From the NCBI RefSeq assembly GCF_003334855.1, contig NZ_QOWE01000006.1:62001-126000 (forward strand): a stretch of DNA of 64,000 nt, read 5' to 3'. Shown here piece by piece: positions 18,558-27,353 of the stretch; position 1 is the first letter of the stretch; the number at the start of each line of letters is the position of its first letter. The DNA is from Larkinella punicea (GTDB lineage: Bacteria > Bacteroidota > Bacteroidia > Cytophagales > Spirosomataceae). The notes beneath the pieces are model-generated. The model saw only the letters and a list, made by a program, of their open reading frames with translations, searched no databases and was not told the DNA's origin. A program made the position numbers and the translations under genes.

Positions 18558-19564
18558 ATGTCCGGTATCTTGACCGCGCCGATTTCGACGCAGTTCGCTG
18601 GGATGATTGCGTTGCCGAATCGACCCAGCGACTGTTCTATGCATTTTCATGGTACCTGGATGCCCTGACCACGGGCGTTGGCGCTCCACATTGGGGCGGC
18701 ATCGTGGCCGAACAGGCCGGGCAGTATGTGGCCGTGATGCCGGTGGTTTACAAACAAAAATACGGGATTCGGTATGCCTACCAGCCCGATTATTGCCAGC
18801 AACTGGGAATTTTCAGCCGGGCCGCAATCGATTTAGCGGTATTGTCTTCCGACTTTTTCGATCGATTAAACCGGTCTTTTCGCTGGGTGGTTTCGTACCG
18901 GTTTAACGAAAAGAATGAAAACGAACTGCAATTTCCAACCGAATTTTCCGTGATCAAGCGGTATAACCACGTTTTGCCGCTCAATAAACCGTATGAAGAA
19001 ATCTATCGGCAGTATGCAACCGACCGGAAAATTAACCTCAATCGGGCGCGTAATGTGGGCTGGGTGGTGGAAGAAAAACCGGACATACGGCCGTTGATTC
19101 AACTGCATCGGGAGCACAATGAAGAGAAGGCAGTTGGCGGTATTCAACTCGATTTAACGATCTACGACCGGTTTGTAAAAGCCGTCGATCAACTAAAAAA
19201 CCGGGGAATGGCGCGCATCTGGCTGGCTCGGAAAGAAGGCGAAAAAAACGCCGAAGCGGGTGGCTTGTTTGTGGCGGATCGCGACCGGATTACTTATCTT
19301 TTCAACGGCGCGTCACCCACCGGGCGGAAACAACAGGCGCGTTTGTGGATGATCAATCAACTCATCGAAGCGTTTGCCGGACAACCGCTGGAGTTTGATT
19401 TCGAAAGTCCGGCAGTGGGAGCGGAGTCGGTGAAAGCGTATTACCAGAGTTTCGGGGCCGAAAGCCGCCCCTATACCGAAATTTCATACGACCGTCTGCC
19501 GTGGTTTATTACCTACGCCAGAGCTTTCGTTCGTACTATTCTTGAATGGAAAAACCGGACTTGA
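18527..19564 (+). CDS. FemAB/GNAT-like acyltransferase, second of a tandem pair
   Basis: 345 aa. Its ATG lies 31 nt inside the end of the preceding gene, so translation is probably coupled. It shares with its neighbour the stretches QRLFYAFSWYLD, YATDRKINLNRA, the F-NGASPTGRK block and a DFESPAV ending followed by SFGAE. The pair clearly arose by tandem duplication and then diverged widely. Same family and same uncertainty about substrate as the first copy. Confidence 0.68.
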   Translation: MAAANAFPPINVRYLDRADFDAVRWDDCVAESTQRLFYAFSWYLDALTTGVGAPHWGGIVAEQAGQYVAVMPVVYKQKYGIRYAYQPDYCQQLGIFSRAAIDLAVLSSDFFDRLNRSFRWVVSYRFNEKNENELQFPTEFSVIKRYNHVLPLNKPYEEIYRQYATDRKINLNRARNVGWVVEEKPDIRPLIQLHREHNEEKAVGGIQLDLTIYDRFVKAVDQLKNRGMARIWLARKEGEKNAEAGGLFVADRDRITYLFNGASPTGRKQQARLWMINQLIEAFAGQPLEFDFESPAVGAESVKAYYQSFGAESRPYTEISYDRLPWFITYARAFVRTILEWKNRT

Positions 19565-19584
19565 CGGACCGGTTTGTAGGTCTG

Positions 19585-20388
19585 TTACTGCTTGAAAAAC
19601 TTCAGATCGTTTCGTAAGCCAGAGTGCTTTTTCAGGTCCATTTCCATCGAACCTACCCACAACTCCACTTCGATTTTCACCGGAACCTTGTTGGCATCGT
19701 CCGACACCCAGATTCGAATCGCATCCTCGCCTTTAAACAATTTATTCTCCGGCAAAACCGGGTTGAGCTTGATGGCGTTGATATGACCAAACCGGGTTTT
19801 AACCACCTCCCGGCCCCGATACCGTACCTTCATGTTGTAGACCTGATCGTCGAAAAAAGCGGGTACTTCGATGGTTTGGTTCGTGTTGACCCGGCTAAAG
19901 TCGATGGTTCGTAAGTAATAATAGCCGCTGATGACGTCGTGGACGTTATCCGGCACTTTAAAAACATCCTTCTGGTTTTTTTCTTCGGCCCGAACGGTAT
20001 TGGCAAAATGATTGAAGGTCACGTTCTCTTCCTTGCGGTGGTTTCCCTCTTCGATGTGGGCGAAAAATTTCTGTGGCAGAATCGCCGTCGTATCGATGTA
20101 CGACCGCCAGGTGTTGCGAATGCGAGTGATGAGGTCGAAGGCACCGACGGTTCGGCCATACACGTTGACGCGATAGCAAGGCCGTTCGTTGACTTTATAA
20201 AGCGTCGGAGCCACATCGACAACCGCTTCCGCAGCGTTGAAAATGCCGTAATGGACTTTGTATTCCAGGTGCTCACCGGCCCCAAAACTGGAATTGGGTA
20301 CGCGACGGTACGCATTTTCCGGTTTCAGCGCCACCTGCGACAGAGCCGCTGTGGTTAGGATGGATAGGATAAGGACTACTTTTTTCAT
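19585..20388 (-). CDS. DUF3108 periplasmic/secreted protein
   Basis: 267 aa from the ATG at 20388 (MKKVVLILSIL), which opens a clean signal peptide ending near ALSQ; the longer frame to 20478 adds residues unlike a leader. The DUF3108 family signature is clear: F-GAGEHLEYKVHYGIFNAAEAVVDV near the mature start, ISGYYYLRTIDF, and the terminal RIWVSDDANKVPVKIEVEL.WVG strands. Function in the family is unknown; it is predicted to sit in the periplasm or outer membrane. Same strand as the two following genes. Confidence 0.8.
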   Translation of the reverse strand: MKKVVLILSILTTAALSQVALKPENAYRRVPNSSFGAGEHLEYKVHYGIFNAAEAVVDVAPTLYKVNERPCYRVNVYGRTVGAFDLITRIRNTWRSYIDTTAILPQKFFAHIEEGNHRKEENVTFNHFANTVRAEEKNQKDVFKVPDNVHDVISGYYYLRTIDFSRVNTNQTIEVPAFFDDQVYNMKVRYRGREVVKTRFGHINAIKLNPVLPENKLFKGEDAIRIWVSDDANKVPVKIEVELWVGSMEMDLKKHSGLRNDLKFFKQ

Positions 20389-20490
20389 GATCGCTTGACC
20401 CTTGGCCCCGCAAATGTCAGGATTAGAGATAGGTACTTCCAACTGGAAACGGGTGAACCGCCATAAAAAGTGGCTCAACCGTCATCAAAC

Positions 20491-21534
20491 TTACAAGGAC
20501 GGATAGGTCTTTTTTAAATACGCCAAATACTGACTAAAATTGCTCTTAAACTTCTCTTCAAATTCGCGCCGGAAGCGGTTTTGTTGCTGCCGGTAGGTTT
20601 TATAACCCACGAAGTACGCGTTATTCGGTAAATTCTGCGGGTTAAACCGACGCTTTTTAGGAACCGGCGAACCCGTCAGCGGCTTCGTTTCCAGGGTATC
20701 GACGGTTTCGACAATCTGGTCGATCAACTGCCACTTCTTTTCTTCCCTGACCCGTTCGGGCGTTTGAGGGTTGTAAGTCGCGTATAAACTATCGAGTTTC
20801 CGGGTTCCGCGCAAAATGTGTTCGTCGTATTTTTCGCCGTATTGTTTCGAATCCAGATAGCCAAGAGCCGCCGGTGAGCTGGCTCCGTATTTCTGGGTCA
20901 GAAATTTCAAGGCCCCATATTCACCGACAAAATCCGCGAGGTTTTCGTTGTATTCCAAATTATCTTTTACAAACAGCGTGCCATGCGTCAGTTCGTGAAT
21001 GATCAACTCGGCCAACTGCCCTTCCGATCGTTTCAACATCGACGACAGAATGGGGTCGCGGAAAAATCCTAACGTCGACCAGGCTGATACTTCATTTAAA
21101 CGCGTATCGTAGCCCAGTTGTTTCAGTTCGTCCTGTTCCTGATTGGCGCGGTCGCGTTCAAAAAATCCTTTATACGCAAACGTTCCGATGACCGGGAACT
21201 CCCATTCTTTGGCCACAAGCCGGTATTTTTCCGAAGCTACCACGACCCACAGAATCGGTTGCCCGTGCTGGTCGTAAAATGTCGTGTAGTTTTTGGAAGG
21301 ATTAATACCCAGAGAATCAACGGCATAACGCTTGATTTCCTGAATAAGTTCAATTTTCTGCTTCAATGAATCCGGAAACGACGCATCGGCCAGCACCTCC
21401 TCGACCGGCCGCGTGTTCCACAAAATCCGGAATTGCCCCTTTGCCTGCATCCAGCCATAGCCGATCAGGTCGCGGTACCAGATTCCCAACACAATACATA
21501 CGCCCAAAAGGGCCAGCAGGATTTTACGAACCAT
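20491..21534 (-). CDS. Putative aminopeptidase (PF10023 type)
   Basis: 347 aa from the ATG at 21534. An N-terminal membrane helix (about 3-22) is followed by a conserved domain with the zinc motif HELTHGTLF and then NENLADFVGEYGA, the typical pattern of this predicted metallopeptidase family. The domain probably faces the periplasm. A -7 box lies only 3 nt upstream of the ATG, inside the end of the neighbouring gene's coding region. Substrate unknown. Confidence 0.75.
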   Translation of the reverse strand: MVRKILLALLGVCIVLGIWYRDLIGYGWMQAKGQFRILWNTRPVEEVLADASFPDSLKQKIELIQEIKRYAVDSLGINPSKNYTTFYDQHGQPILWVVVASEKYRLVAKEWEFPVIGTFAYKGFFERDRANQEQDELKQLGYDTRLNEVSAWSTLGFFRDPILSSMLKRSEGQLAELIIHELTHGTLFVKDNLEYNENLADFVGEYGALKFLTQKYGASSPAALGYLDSKQYGEKYDEHILRGTRKLDSLYATYNPQTPERVREEKKWQLIDQIVETVDTLETKPLTGSPVPKKRRFNPQNLPNNAYFVGYKTYRQQQNRFRREFEEKFKSNFSQYLAYLKKTYPSL

Positions 21535-21537
21535 AGA

Positions 21538-21545
21538 CAAAAGTA
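21538..21545 (-). promoter_or_regulatory. TAnnTTTG -7 element 3 nt before the aminopeptidase start
   Basis: TACTTTTG on the minus strand is followed by TCT and the ATG. No -33 TTG at the right distance. If functional, the transcript would start inside or at the first codon. Confidence 0.35.
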
Positions 21546-21563
21546 GCAGACTCTCCCGGTTTT

Positions 21564-22724
21564 CTAGTGCCGGAAGTTGATATAAACCCCCTCCGAATGC
21601 TCAAATTTTCCGTTTCCTACGTCATAATGGGGCTCTAAACGGACGGTTACCGAAAGGCCATTGGCAATCGAAATATCCTTTAAAAACCGCAGCATCAACA
21701 GTTGTCGGTTGCGCTCCTCATAGGTGCTGTTATACCGGCGCGTGTAGCTCTGGTACAAATCCCCGCCCAATTCGGCCCGATAGGCGTTTCCGCGCCAGTA
21801 GCTAACCAAAACTGTCAGCGGTTTTAGGTGGAGCGTTAAATTGGGATAAAAAGCGCTACCGGAATAAGACTTTTCCGCATTTTCAGAATAACCGGCCACA
21901 TAGGTGTCCAGCCGGGCCGAGCGCAGAAAACCAGACGCTGCATTCTGCCAGGTCAAACTCAGGCTACCGGCCGCGTTCAAGGCCGTTCGGACGGGCAGCG
22001 GGCTGTTGATGTTTTGGCCGCCAGCGTGAAAAACCGTGAATTGCAGCGGCACGCTCAGCCGAAAACCGGGGGTATGCAGCAGCGAAAATTCCGCCGAAAC
22101 ACCACCCCAGAACTGTTCCTGACGCGTGTAGCCGGGCCGGGTATTCTGGAGGTAGCTGATCCAGCCGTCGAAGAAGGTGCGGTCGGTTTGGTGATTGATT
22201 TGCAGGCCGTTCTCGATGCGCTGTTGCAGCAGCCGTTCAAAATTGTAGAGTGGCTCAATCAGGTTGTGACTTACTGAGCCTTCCAACGTCCCAAAGAGGT
22301 AATTCCAGTTGCGGTGACGAAACTTTACGGTGAACGTCGGCGCGATTTGCGTGATGCGTTCCTGGCCAAAATCGCTCTTGAAAAATACACCAGCTTCCAG
22401 CACAACGTTCGGCGCAGGCTGGTAGGCAATCCGGGGATTGAGCTGGTAGCCAAAGAGCGTATACCCGTCGGCGATGGGGCCGAAAAACTCATTATTACGG
22501 ACAAAACCCAAACTAGTGAAGCGAAAACTCAGTTTTTGAATGCTGTCGAGTCGAACGCGCTGATCGAAGGTCCGGTTGTTCAACTGGGCGCTGATTGTGT
22601 GTGTTGTAAAACATAAATACCATACAACTATAGTAGTAATCGTCCGGCTACACGGGGATATTCCTGGAAAATATTTAACCTGTGTTAGTTTTTGTCGGGT
22701 TACCGAGCGTATACTACGCTTCAT
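21564..22724 (-). CDS. Probable outer-membrane beta-barrel protein, unknown
   Basis: 386 aa. A long basic N-terminus leads into a hydrophobic segment and the cleavage-like TISAQ (about residue 47). The mature part is rich in alternating aromatic/polar strands (GYTLFGYQLNPRIAYQP, VVLEAGVFFKSDFG, SLSLTWQNAASG) and the protein ends in a YINFRH strand, all typical of an outer-membrane barrel. No family is recognised. It lies upstream of the aminopeptidase gene on the same strand with a 29-nt gap. Confidence 0.6.
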   Translation of the reverse strand: MKRSIRSVTRQKLTQVKYFPGISPCSRTITTIVVWYLCFTTHTISAQLNNRTFDQRVRLDSIQKLSFRFTSLGFVRNNEFFGPIADGYTLFGYQLNPRIAYQPAPNVVLEAGVFFKSDFGQERITQIAPTFTVKFRHRNWNYLFGTLEGSVSHNLIEPLYNFERLLQQRIENGLQINHQTDRTFFDGWISYLQNTRPGYTRQEQFWGGVSAEFSLLHTPGFRLSVPLQFTVFHAGGQNINSPLPVRTALNAAGSLSLTWQNAASGFLRSARLDTYVAGYSENAEKSYSGSAFYPNLTLHLKPLTVLVSYWRGNAYRAELGGDLYQSYTRRYNSTYEERNRQLLMLRFLKDISIANGLSVTVRLEPHYDVGNGKFEHSEGVYINFRH

Positions 22725-22751
22725 ATATTTTGATTATTTTACAAACAGGGC

Positions 22752-22782
22752 TTGCAAATCTGACTGCAAAATCGTAATTTTA
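22752..22782 (+). promoter_or_regulatory. Candidate recA promoter
   Basis: TTG at 22752-22754 and TAATTTTA at 22775-22782 are 20 nt apart; the -7 box has one mismatch. No LexA-type palindrome was recognised around it. The leader would be about 40 nt and A-rich just before the ATG. Confidence 0.4.
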
Positions 22783-22829
22783 TAAGGCTAAACATACTAA
22801 AAATCATTTTTTGAGGAAAAACACATCAC

Positions 22830-23900
22830 ATGGCACAAGCAACCGCTAGTACGGCTACTGAGAACAAACTGAAAGCCCTGCAAACGACCATCGAAAAGTT
22901 GGACAAAGCCTATGGCAAGGGCACGGTCATGCGGCTGAGTGAAAGCAAAGTCGTTGATATTCCGGTCATTTCGACGGGTTCGCTGGGGCTGGACCTGGCG
23001 TTGGGAATCGGGGGTGTTCCACGGGGCCGGGTCGTTGAGATCTACGGGCCGGAGTCGTCGGGAAAAACCACGCTGACGCTGCATTGCATCGCCGAAGCTC
23101 AAAAAGCCGGTGGTCTGGCTGCGTTCATCGATGCCGAGCACGCGTTCGACCGCTCGTATGCTGAAAAATTAGGAATCGATACCAAAAACTTACTCATATC
23201 GCAACCCGACAACGGTGAACAGGCACTCGAAATTGCCGAACACCTGATTAGCTCCGGGGCTATCGACATCATCGTCATCGACTCCGTGGCCGCGCTGGTT
23301 CCGAAAGCCGAACTGGAAGGTGACATGGGGGACAGCAAAATGGGCTTACAAGCCCGGTTGATGTCGCAGGCGTTGCGGAAACTGACGGGCGTGATCAACA
23401 AAACCGGTTGCTGCTGCATCTTTATCAACCAGTTGCGCGAAAAAATCGGGGTCATGTTTGGAAATCCCGAAACGACCACGGGTGGAAATGCCCTGAAATT
23501 CTACTCGTCGGTTCGGCTGGACATTCGCCGGATCGGACAGATCAAGGACGGCGATGAAATCATGGGGAACCGCACGAAAGTGAAGGTGGTCAAAAATAAA
23601 TTGGCCGCTCCGTTCAAAGTGATCGAATTCGACATCATGTACGGACAGGGAATTTCGAAAGTCGGCGAGGTACTTGACCTGGCGGTTGAGCTGGAAATCG
23701 TTAAAAAATCCGGTTCCTGGTTCTCCTACGATGGCAACCGGCTGTCGCAGGGACGCGATGCCGTGAAAAATCTGTTATCCGACAATCCCGAATTGATGGC
23801 CGAACTGGAAGCTAAAATTCGTGCGATGGTGAATGCCAACGAAGATGCGCTGGTCGATCCTGTTGGCGCTGCCGTAGAAGGCGACGAGACACTCGATTAA
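22830..23900 (+). CDS. recA: Recombinase RecA
   Basis: 356 aa. Forms the ATP-dependent filament on single-stranded DNA for strand exchange and induces LexA-type self-cleavage. Walker A GPESSGKT is at 73-80, the DNA-binding loops are [23 protein letters not shown] and [14 protein letters not shown], and [17 protein letters not shown] carries Walker B. The C-terminal tail is acidic as usual. It has its own strong terminator. Confidence 0.98.
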   Translation: MAQATASTATENKLKALQTTIEKLDKAYGKGTVMRLSESKVVDIPVISTGSLGLDLALGIGGVPRGRVVEIYGPESSGKTTLTLHCIAEAQKAGGLAAFIDAEHAFDRSYAEKLGIDTKNLLISQPDNGEQALEIAEHLISSGAIDIIVIDSVAALVPKAELEGDMGDSKMGLQARLMSQALRKLTGVINKTGCCCIFINQLREKIGVMFGNPETTTGGNALKFYSSVRLDIRRIGQIKDGDEIMGNRTKVKVVKNKLAAPFKVIEFDIMYGQGISKVGEVLDLAVELEIVKKSGSWFSYDGNRLSQGRDAVKNLLSDNPELMAELEAKIRAMVNANEDALVDPVGAAVEGDETLD

Positions 23901-23978
23901 CAAGATACCGTAAAATACCGTGGTGAGCCGGTTTTGCGGCTTCATACCGAAAAAATTTTCAGTATTGTTTGACAAATG

Positions 23979-24014
23979 AAGAGGTGGTTGGCCGTTGCTG
24001 ACCACCTCTTTTTT
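23979..24014 (+). terminator. Rho-independent terminator of recA
   Basis: Perfect 10-bp stem AAGAGGTGGT / ACCACCTCTT with a 12-nt loop, followed by a run of Ts. Confidence 0.85.
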
Positions 24015-24023
24015 GTTATGTTG

Positions 24024-24063
24024 CCGAAAAAACAAAGAGCCCCGAATAAATCCGGGGCTCTTG
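24024..24063 (-). terminator. Rho-independent terminator of gltA
   Basis: Read on the minus strand: AAGAGCCCC, a 10-nt loop, GGGGCTCTT, then TTTGTTTTTT. Lies 25 nt downstream of the citrate synthase stop, back-to-back with the recA terminator. Confidence 0.85.
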
Positions 24064-24087
24064 TCGTAGAATTAACGTTCGTAAATA

Positions 24088-25374
24088 CTAACGGTCACCG
24101 ATGGCTTTAAACTCGCGCAGCGTCGGGCCGGTATAAATTTGACGTGGACGACCAATCGGCTCTTTCTGTGCCCGCATTTCGACGAACTGGGCGATCCAGC
24201 CGGGTAAACGACCGATGGCGAACATCACCGTGAACATATTGGTCGGGATGCCGAGGGCGCGGTAAATAATTCCGGAATAAAAATCGACGTTTGGATACAG
24301 TTTCCGCGAAACGAAATACTCATCGTGGAGAGCCGCTTCTTCAAGTCCTTTGGCAATTTCGAGCACCGGATCGTTCACGCCGAGTTTACTCAGTACATCA
24401 TCGGCGGCTTTCTTGATAATACGCGCCCGTGGATCGAAATTTTTATAAACCCGGTGGCCGAAACCGAAGAGCCGGAAACCGGTGGTCTTCGCATTTTTCG
24501 CCATGTCGACGTACTTTGCCACATCACCGCCATTGGCTTTGATTTCTTCCAGCATCTCGATCACTTCCTGGTTGGCACCACCGTGGAGCGGCCCCCACAG
24601 CGCGTTGATACCGGCCGAAATCGAAGAATAAATATTGGCGCGTGACGAACCAACCAGCCGCACCGTCGAGGTCGAGCAGTTTTGTTCGTGGTCGGCATGA
24701 AGAATCAGTAATTTGTTCAGCGCGCTGGAAACCACCGGATCGATCTGGTAGTCTTCTACCGGCAGCGCAAACATCATGTGCAGGAAATTCGAGCAGTAGT
24801 CGAGCTGATTTTTTGGGTAATTAACCGGATGGCCCTGCGATTTCTTGAACGACCAAGTGGCAATCGTCGGCAGTTTGGCCAGCAGCCGGATGATGTGCAT
24901 CTGCGTCTGATCCGGCGCTTTGTCGTCGTATGAGTCCGGATAAAACGCACTCAGGGCACTCACCAGCGACGACAATACGCCCATCGGGTGGGCATTATTG
25001 GGGAAACCCTCAAAAATTTTCCGCATGTCCTCATTCACCATCGTATGACGCCGGATGCTGTCTTCAAACTCGGCGTATTGCTGCTGAGTCGGCAAGTCAC
25101 CGTAAATCAGGAGGTAAGCCACTTCCAGGAAACTGGCTTTGTCGGCAAGGTCTTCAATGGAATAGCCCCGGTACCGCAGAATGCCTTCTTCACCATCCAG
25201 GAAAGTGATCGCGCTCTGGGTCGCACCGGTATTTTTGTATCCTTTGTCTAACGTAACATAACCCGTTTGGTCGCGGAGATTGGAAATGTCAATGGCTTTT
25301 TCTTGTTCGCTACCAACAACGATTGGAAATTGGTAGGTTTTACCATCGACAGACAGTTCGGCAGTGTTTGACAT
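24088..25374 (-). CDS. gltA: Citrate synthase
   Basis: 428 aa. Condenses acetyl-CoA and oxaloacetate to citrate, the entry step of the TCA cycle. Catalytic residues are in place: His264 (GPLHGGANQEV), His307 (FGFGHRVYKNFDPRA) and Asp364 (VDFYSGIIY). The length and the N-terminal beta domain (LSVDGKTYQFPIV) put it in the type II, NADH-sensitive-like group. Single gene with its own terminator. Confidence 0.96.
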   Translation of the reverse strand: MSNTAELSVDGKTYQFPIVVGSEQEKAIDISNLRDQTGYVTLDKGYKNTGATQSAITFLDGEEGILRYRGYSIEDLADKASFLEVAYLLIYGDLPTQQQYAEFEDSIRRHTMVNEDMRKIFEGFPNNAHPMGVLSSLVSALSAFYPDSYDDKAPDQTQMHIIRLLAKLPTIATWSFKKSQGHPVNYPKNQLDYCSNFLHMMFALPVEDYQIDPVVSSALNKLLILHADHEQNCSTSTVRLVGSSRANIYSSISAGINALWGPLHGGANQEVIEMLEEIKANGGDVAKYVDMAKNAKTTGFRLFGFGHRVYKNFDPRARIIKKAADDVLSKLGVNDPVLEIAKGLEEAALHDEYFVSRKLYPNVDFYSGIIYRALGIPTNMFTVMFAIGRLPGWIAQFVEMRAQKEPIGRPRQIYTGPTLREFKAIGDR

Positions 25375-25720
25375 ACGTATTTGGGGTAGAGTAAATCGGT
25401 TATGGTAAACTTAATCGTTCAGGTTGGCTATCTATCCTCCATCGTGACGACCCTGCGCAACGAATGGACAATGCCGGGCGAGGAGTCGCCGGGCGAAATT
25501 AGCCAAAAACCACTAACGACAAGTGATTACTTTGGTAAAAACGCAAGGATTATGCAAAATCTACTTGTTTAACCCGAAATGGATGCCAATAGTTGCGACT
25601 ATAAATGGATGGATTCATCATTTTTGACCACCAGCCGCACCTTCCGAATGGCCCCGGTCGACGGGATCCGATTAGTAAGTTCGTGGAAGATATTCTAAAT
25701 TTAGGTTCAAACCACCGACG
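25375..25720. other. Intergenic region between divergent gltA and DUF3500 genes
   Basis: 346 bp; no gene or RNA recognised. It should hold the two divergent promoters, but no TTG-N19-TAnnTTTG pair is convincing. TACTTTGG at 25528-25535 is a near miss. No long inverted repeat is present, unlike most gaps of this size in the window. Confidence 0.35.
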
Positions 25721-26788
25721 ATGAAAAAAAACCTTATCCTCCTGTTAATCTGCGGATTCCTGACTTCGTTTGTATCGGCCCAGTCGACCAAAACGCTGAT
25801 CGAAACGACCTCGCAATTTCTCAGTACGCTCGATGACGGAGAGTTGCAAAAAACGCAGTTTTCCTTTGCCGACAGTCTTCGAAAAAAATGGACTAACCTG
25901 CCGGTTGGACTGGTGCCCCGGCCCGGCATTGCCTACGGAACCTTATCCGACCAAAGCCGCCTGGCTTTTCACCGGGTCCTGTCGGCGATGCTGAGCTCGC
26001 AGGGCTACCTGAAAACGACGAGTATCATGCAGTTGGACGACATTCTGAACACCCTCTACCAACAGGCATTCGATCAGGGCAAGATCGACCAGAAAACGCT
26101 CACCATGATTCAGAATCTGAAGTGGTCGCACGGTAATTACTACATTTCGGTCTGGGGAAAACCGCAAACCGCCGAACCCTGGGGCCTCAATTTTGGCGGA
26201 CATCACCTGGCGCTCAGCCTCACCGCCGACGGCGAGAAGGTGTCGATGTCGCCCTATTTTATCGGTACCGATCCATCGGAGGTGAAATCCGCCAAATACG
26301 CCGGACTACGCGTATTGAGCAAGGAGGAAGATTATGGCTTTATGCTCATCAACGCGCTGACCGACAAGCAGAAAGCCCTTGCTACCCTCAAGCAGGACGT
26401 ACCAAAAGACATCATAACCAGTCCGCAGGGCAGCCAGCGCATTACGCAGTATTACGGCATTGCCGCCCGGCAATTCGACGAGGGACAAAAGGCGTTGCTG
26501 ACGCTGCTGATTCAGGAATATACCCACAATTTCGAACACTGGAAAGCCCACCAGCTTTTCAATAAAATCGTGAAATCAGGCATCGACAAGATTTATTTTG
26601 CCTGGATTGGTAGCCACGAAAACAACAAACCGCATTATTACATTATCAACGGCCCCGATTTCCTGATCGAATACGATAACGTTGGTTTTCAGAACGATGG
26701 CAACCACATCCACGCCATTTTACGGGAAAAAGGGAACGACTTCGGCGACGATGTGTTGAAACAACATTACCTGGAAAGCCACAAATAA
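25721..26788 (+). CDS. DUF3500 secreted protein
   Basis: 355 aa with a signal peptide (KKNLILLLICGFLTSFVSAQ). The DUF3500 pattern is clear: ETTSQFLSTLDDGELQKTQFSF, then PWGLNFGGHHLALSLT in the middle, SPYFIGTDPSEV, and the family's usual ending NHIHAILREKGNDFGDDVLKQHY. Conserved histidines (GGHHL, NHIHA) suggest a metal or catalytic site, but no activity is established for the family. Monocistronic. Confidence 0.82.
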   Translation: MKKNLILLLICGFLTSFVSAQSTKTLIETTSQFLSTLDDGELQKTQFSFADSLRKKWTNLPVGLVPRPGIAYGTLSDQSRLAFHRVLSAMLSSQGYLKTTSIMQLDDILNTLYQQAFDQGKIDQKTLTMIQNLKWSHGNYYISVWGKPQTAEPWGLNFGGHHLALSLTADGEKVSMSPYFIGTDPSEVKSAKYAGLRVLSKEEDYGFMLINALTDKQKALATLKQDVPKDIITSPQGSQRITQYYGIAARQFDEGQKALLTLLIQEYTHNFEHWKAHQLFNKIVKSGIDKIYFAWIGSHENNKPHYYIINGPDFLIEYDNVGFQNDGNHIHAILREKGNDFGDDVLKQHYLESHK

Positions 26789-26831
26789 CCGGCAGTATCC
26801 CATCGAAAACCGGTGTGATAAATCGATTCGG

Positions 26832-27254
26832 TTATCGCCGTTTTTGGGGCTTTTTCGTTGTTAAAACATCATACGACGTTTTTCCGAAGATAATCGCCAG
26901 AATCACGGGAAGCAAAACCGCACCGGTTTTGAATCCTGAGCCCATCAATTGGTAGGTACCGGTCGAAAACCGGGTATAGGTTTGGAAAATCGCAAACAGA
27001 CAGACCACAAACAACGTGACGGCCAGCACTGCCGCCAGCGTACCGCTCAAGGCCCGGCTGATGAGGAAGCTGAGCAGCAAGGCCACCAAAACCGTGACCG
27101 CCACGGTGGCCATCGCTTTGGGCAATGTTTCAAGGTAATCATGGTCGTACCAGAAAATACTGATCTGGCCAATCAAATTCGGATGGGCCAGCAGCCAGGC
27201 ATCGACGATAACTAAAACAAACAGGACGAGGTAATAAAACTGGTTGTTGCGCAT
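26832..27254 (-). CDS. Small integral membrane protein, unknown
   Basis: 140 aa from the ATG at 27254 (MRNNQFYYLVLF); the longer frame to 27317 runs back through the terminator of the next gene. Four predicted membrane helices (about 7-25, 47-68, 73-95, 105-122) and a basic tail KKPQKRR. No family recognised. Confidence 0.6.
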   Translation of the reverse strand: MRNNQFYYLVLFVLVIVDAWLLAHPNLIGQISIFWYDHDYLETLPKAMATVAVTVLVALLLSFLISRALSGTLAAVLAVTLFVVCLFAIFQTYTRFSTGTYQLMGSGFKTGAVLLPVILAIIFGKTSYDVLTTKKPQKRR

Positions 27255-27300
27255 TGGAGAGCAAAAGGTGATGAAAACCCAATCTTCGGGAGTTTTTATG

Positions 27301-27327
27301 AATAAAAAAAGCCTCAAAAGAGGCTTC
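27301..27327 (-). terminator. Rho-independent terminator of the acyltransferase gene
   Basis: On the minus strand GAAGCCTC, loop TTTT, GAGGC and a run of seven Ts. It lies 27 nt after the acyltransferase stop. Confidence 0.8.
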
Positions 27328-27353
27328 TGGTTAGAAATAATCCCGCGACCGTT

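Noticed and set aside
25501-25545. TACTTTGG as a promoter of the DUF3500 gene
   Set aside because: One base short of the -7 consensus, no -33 TTG, and nearly 190 nt from the start codon.
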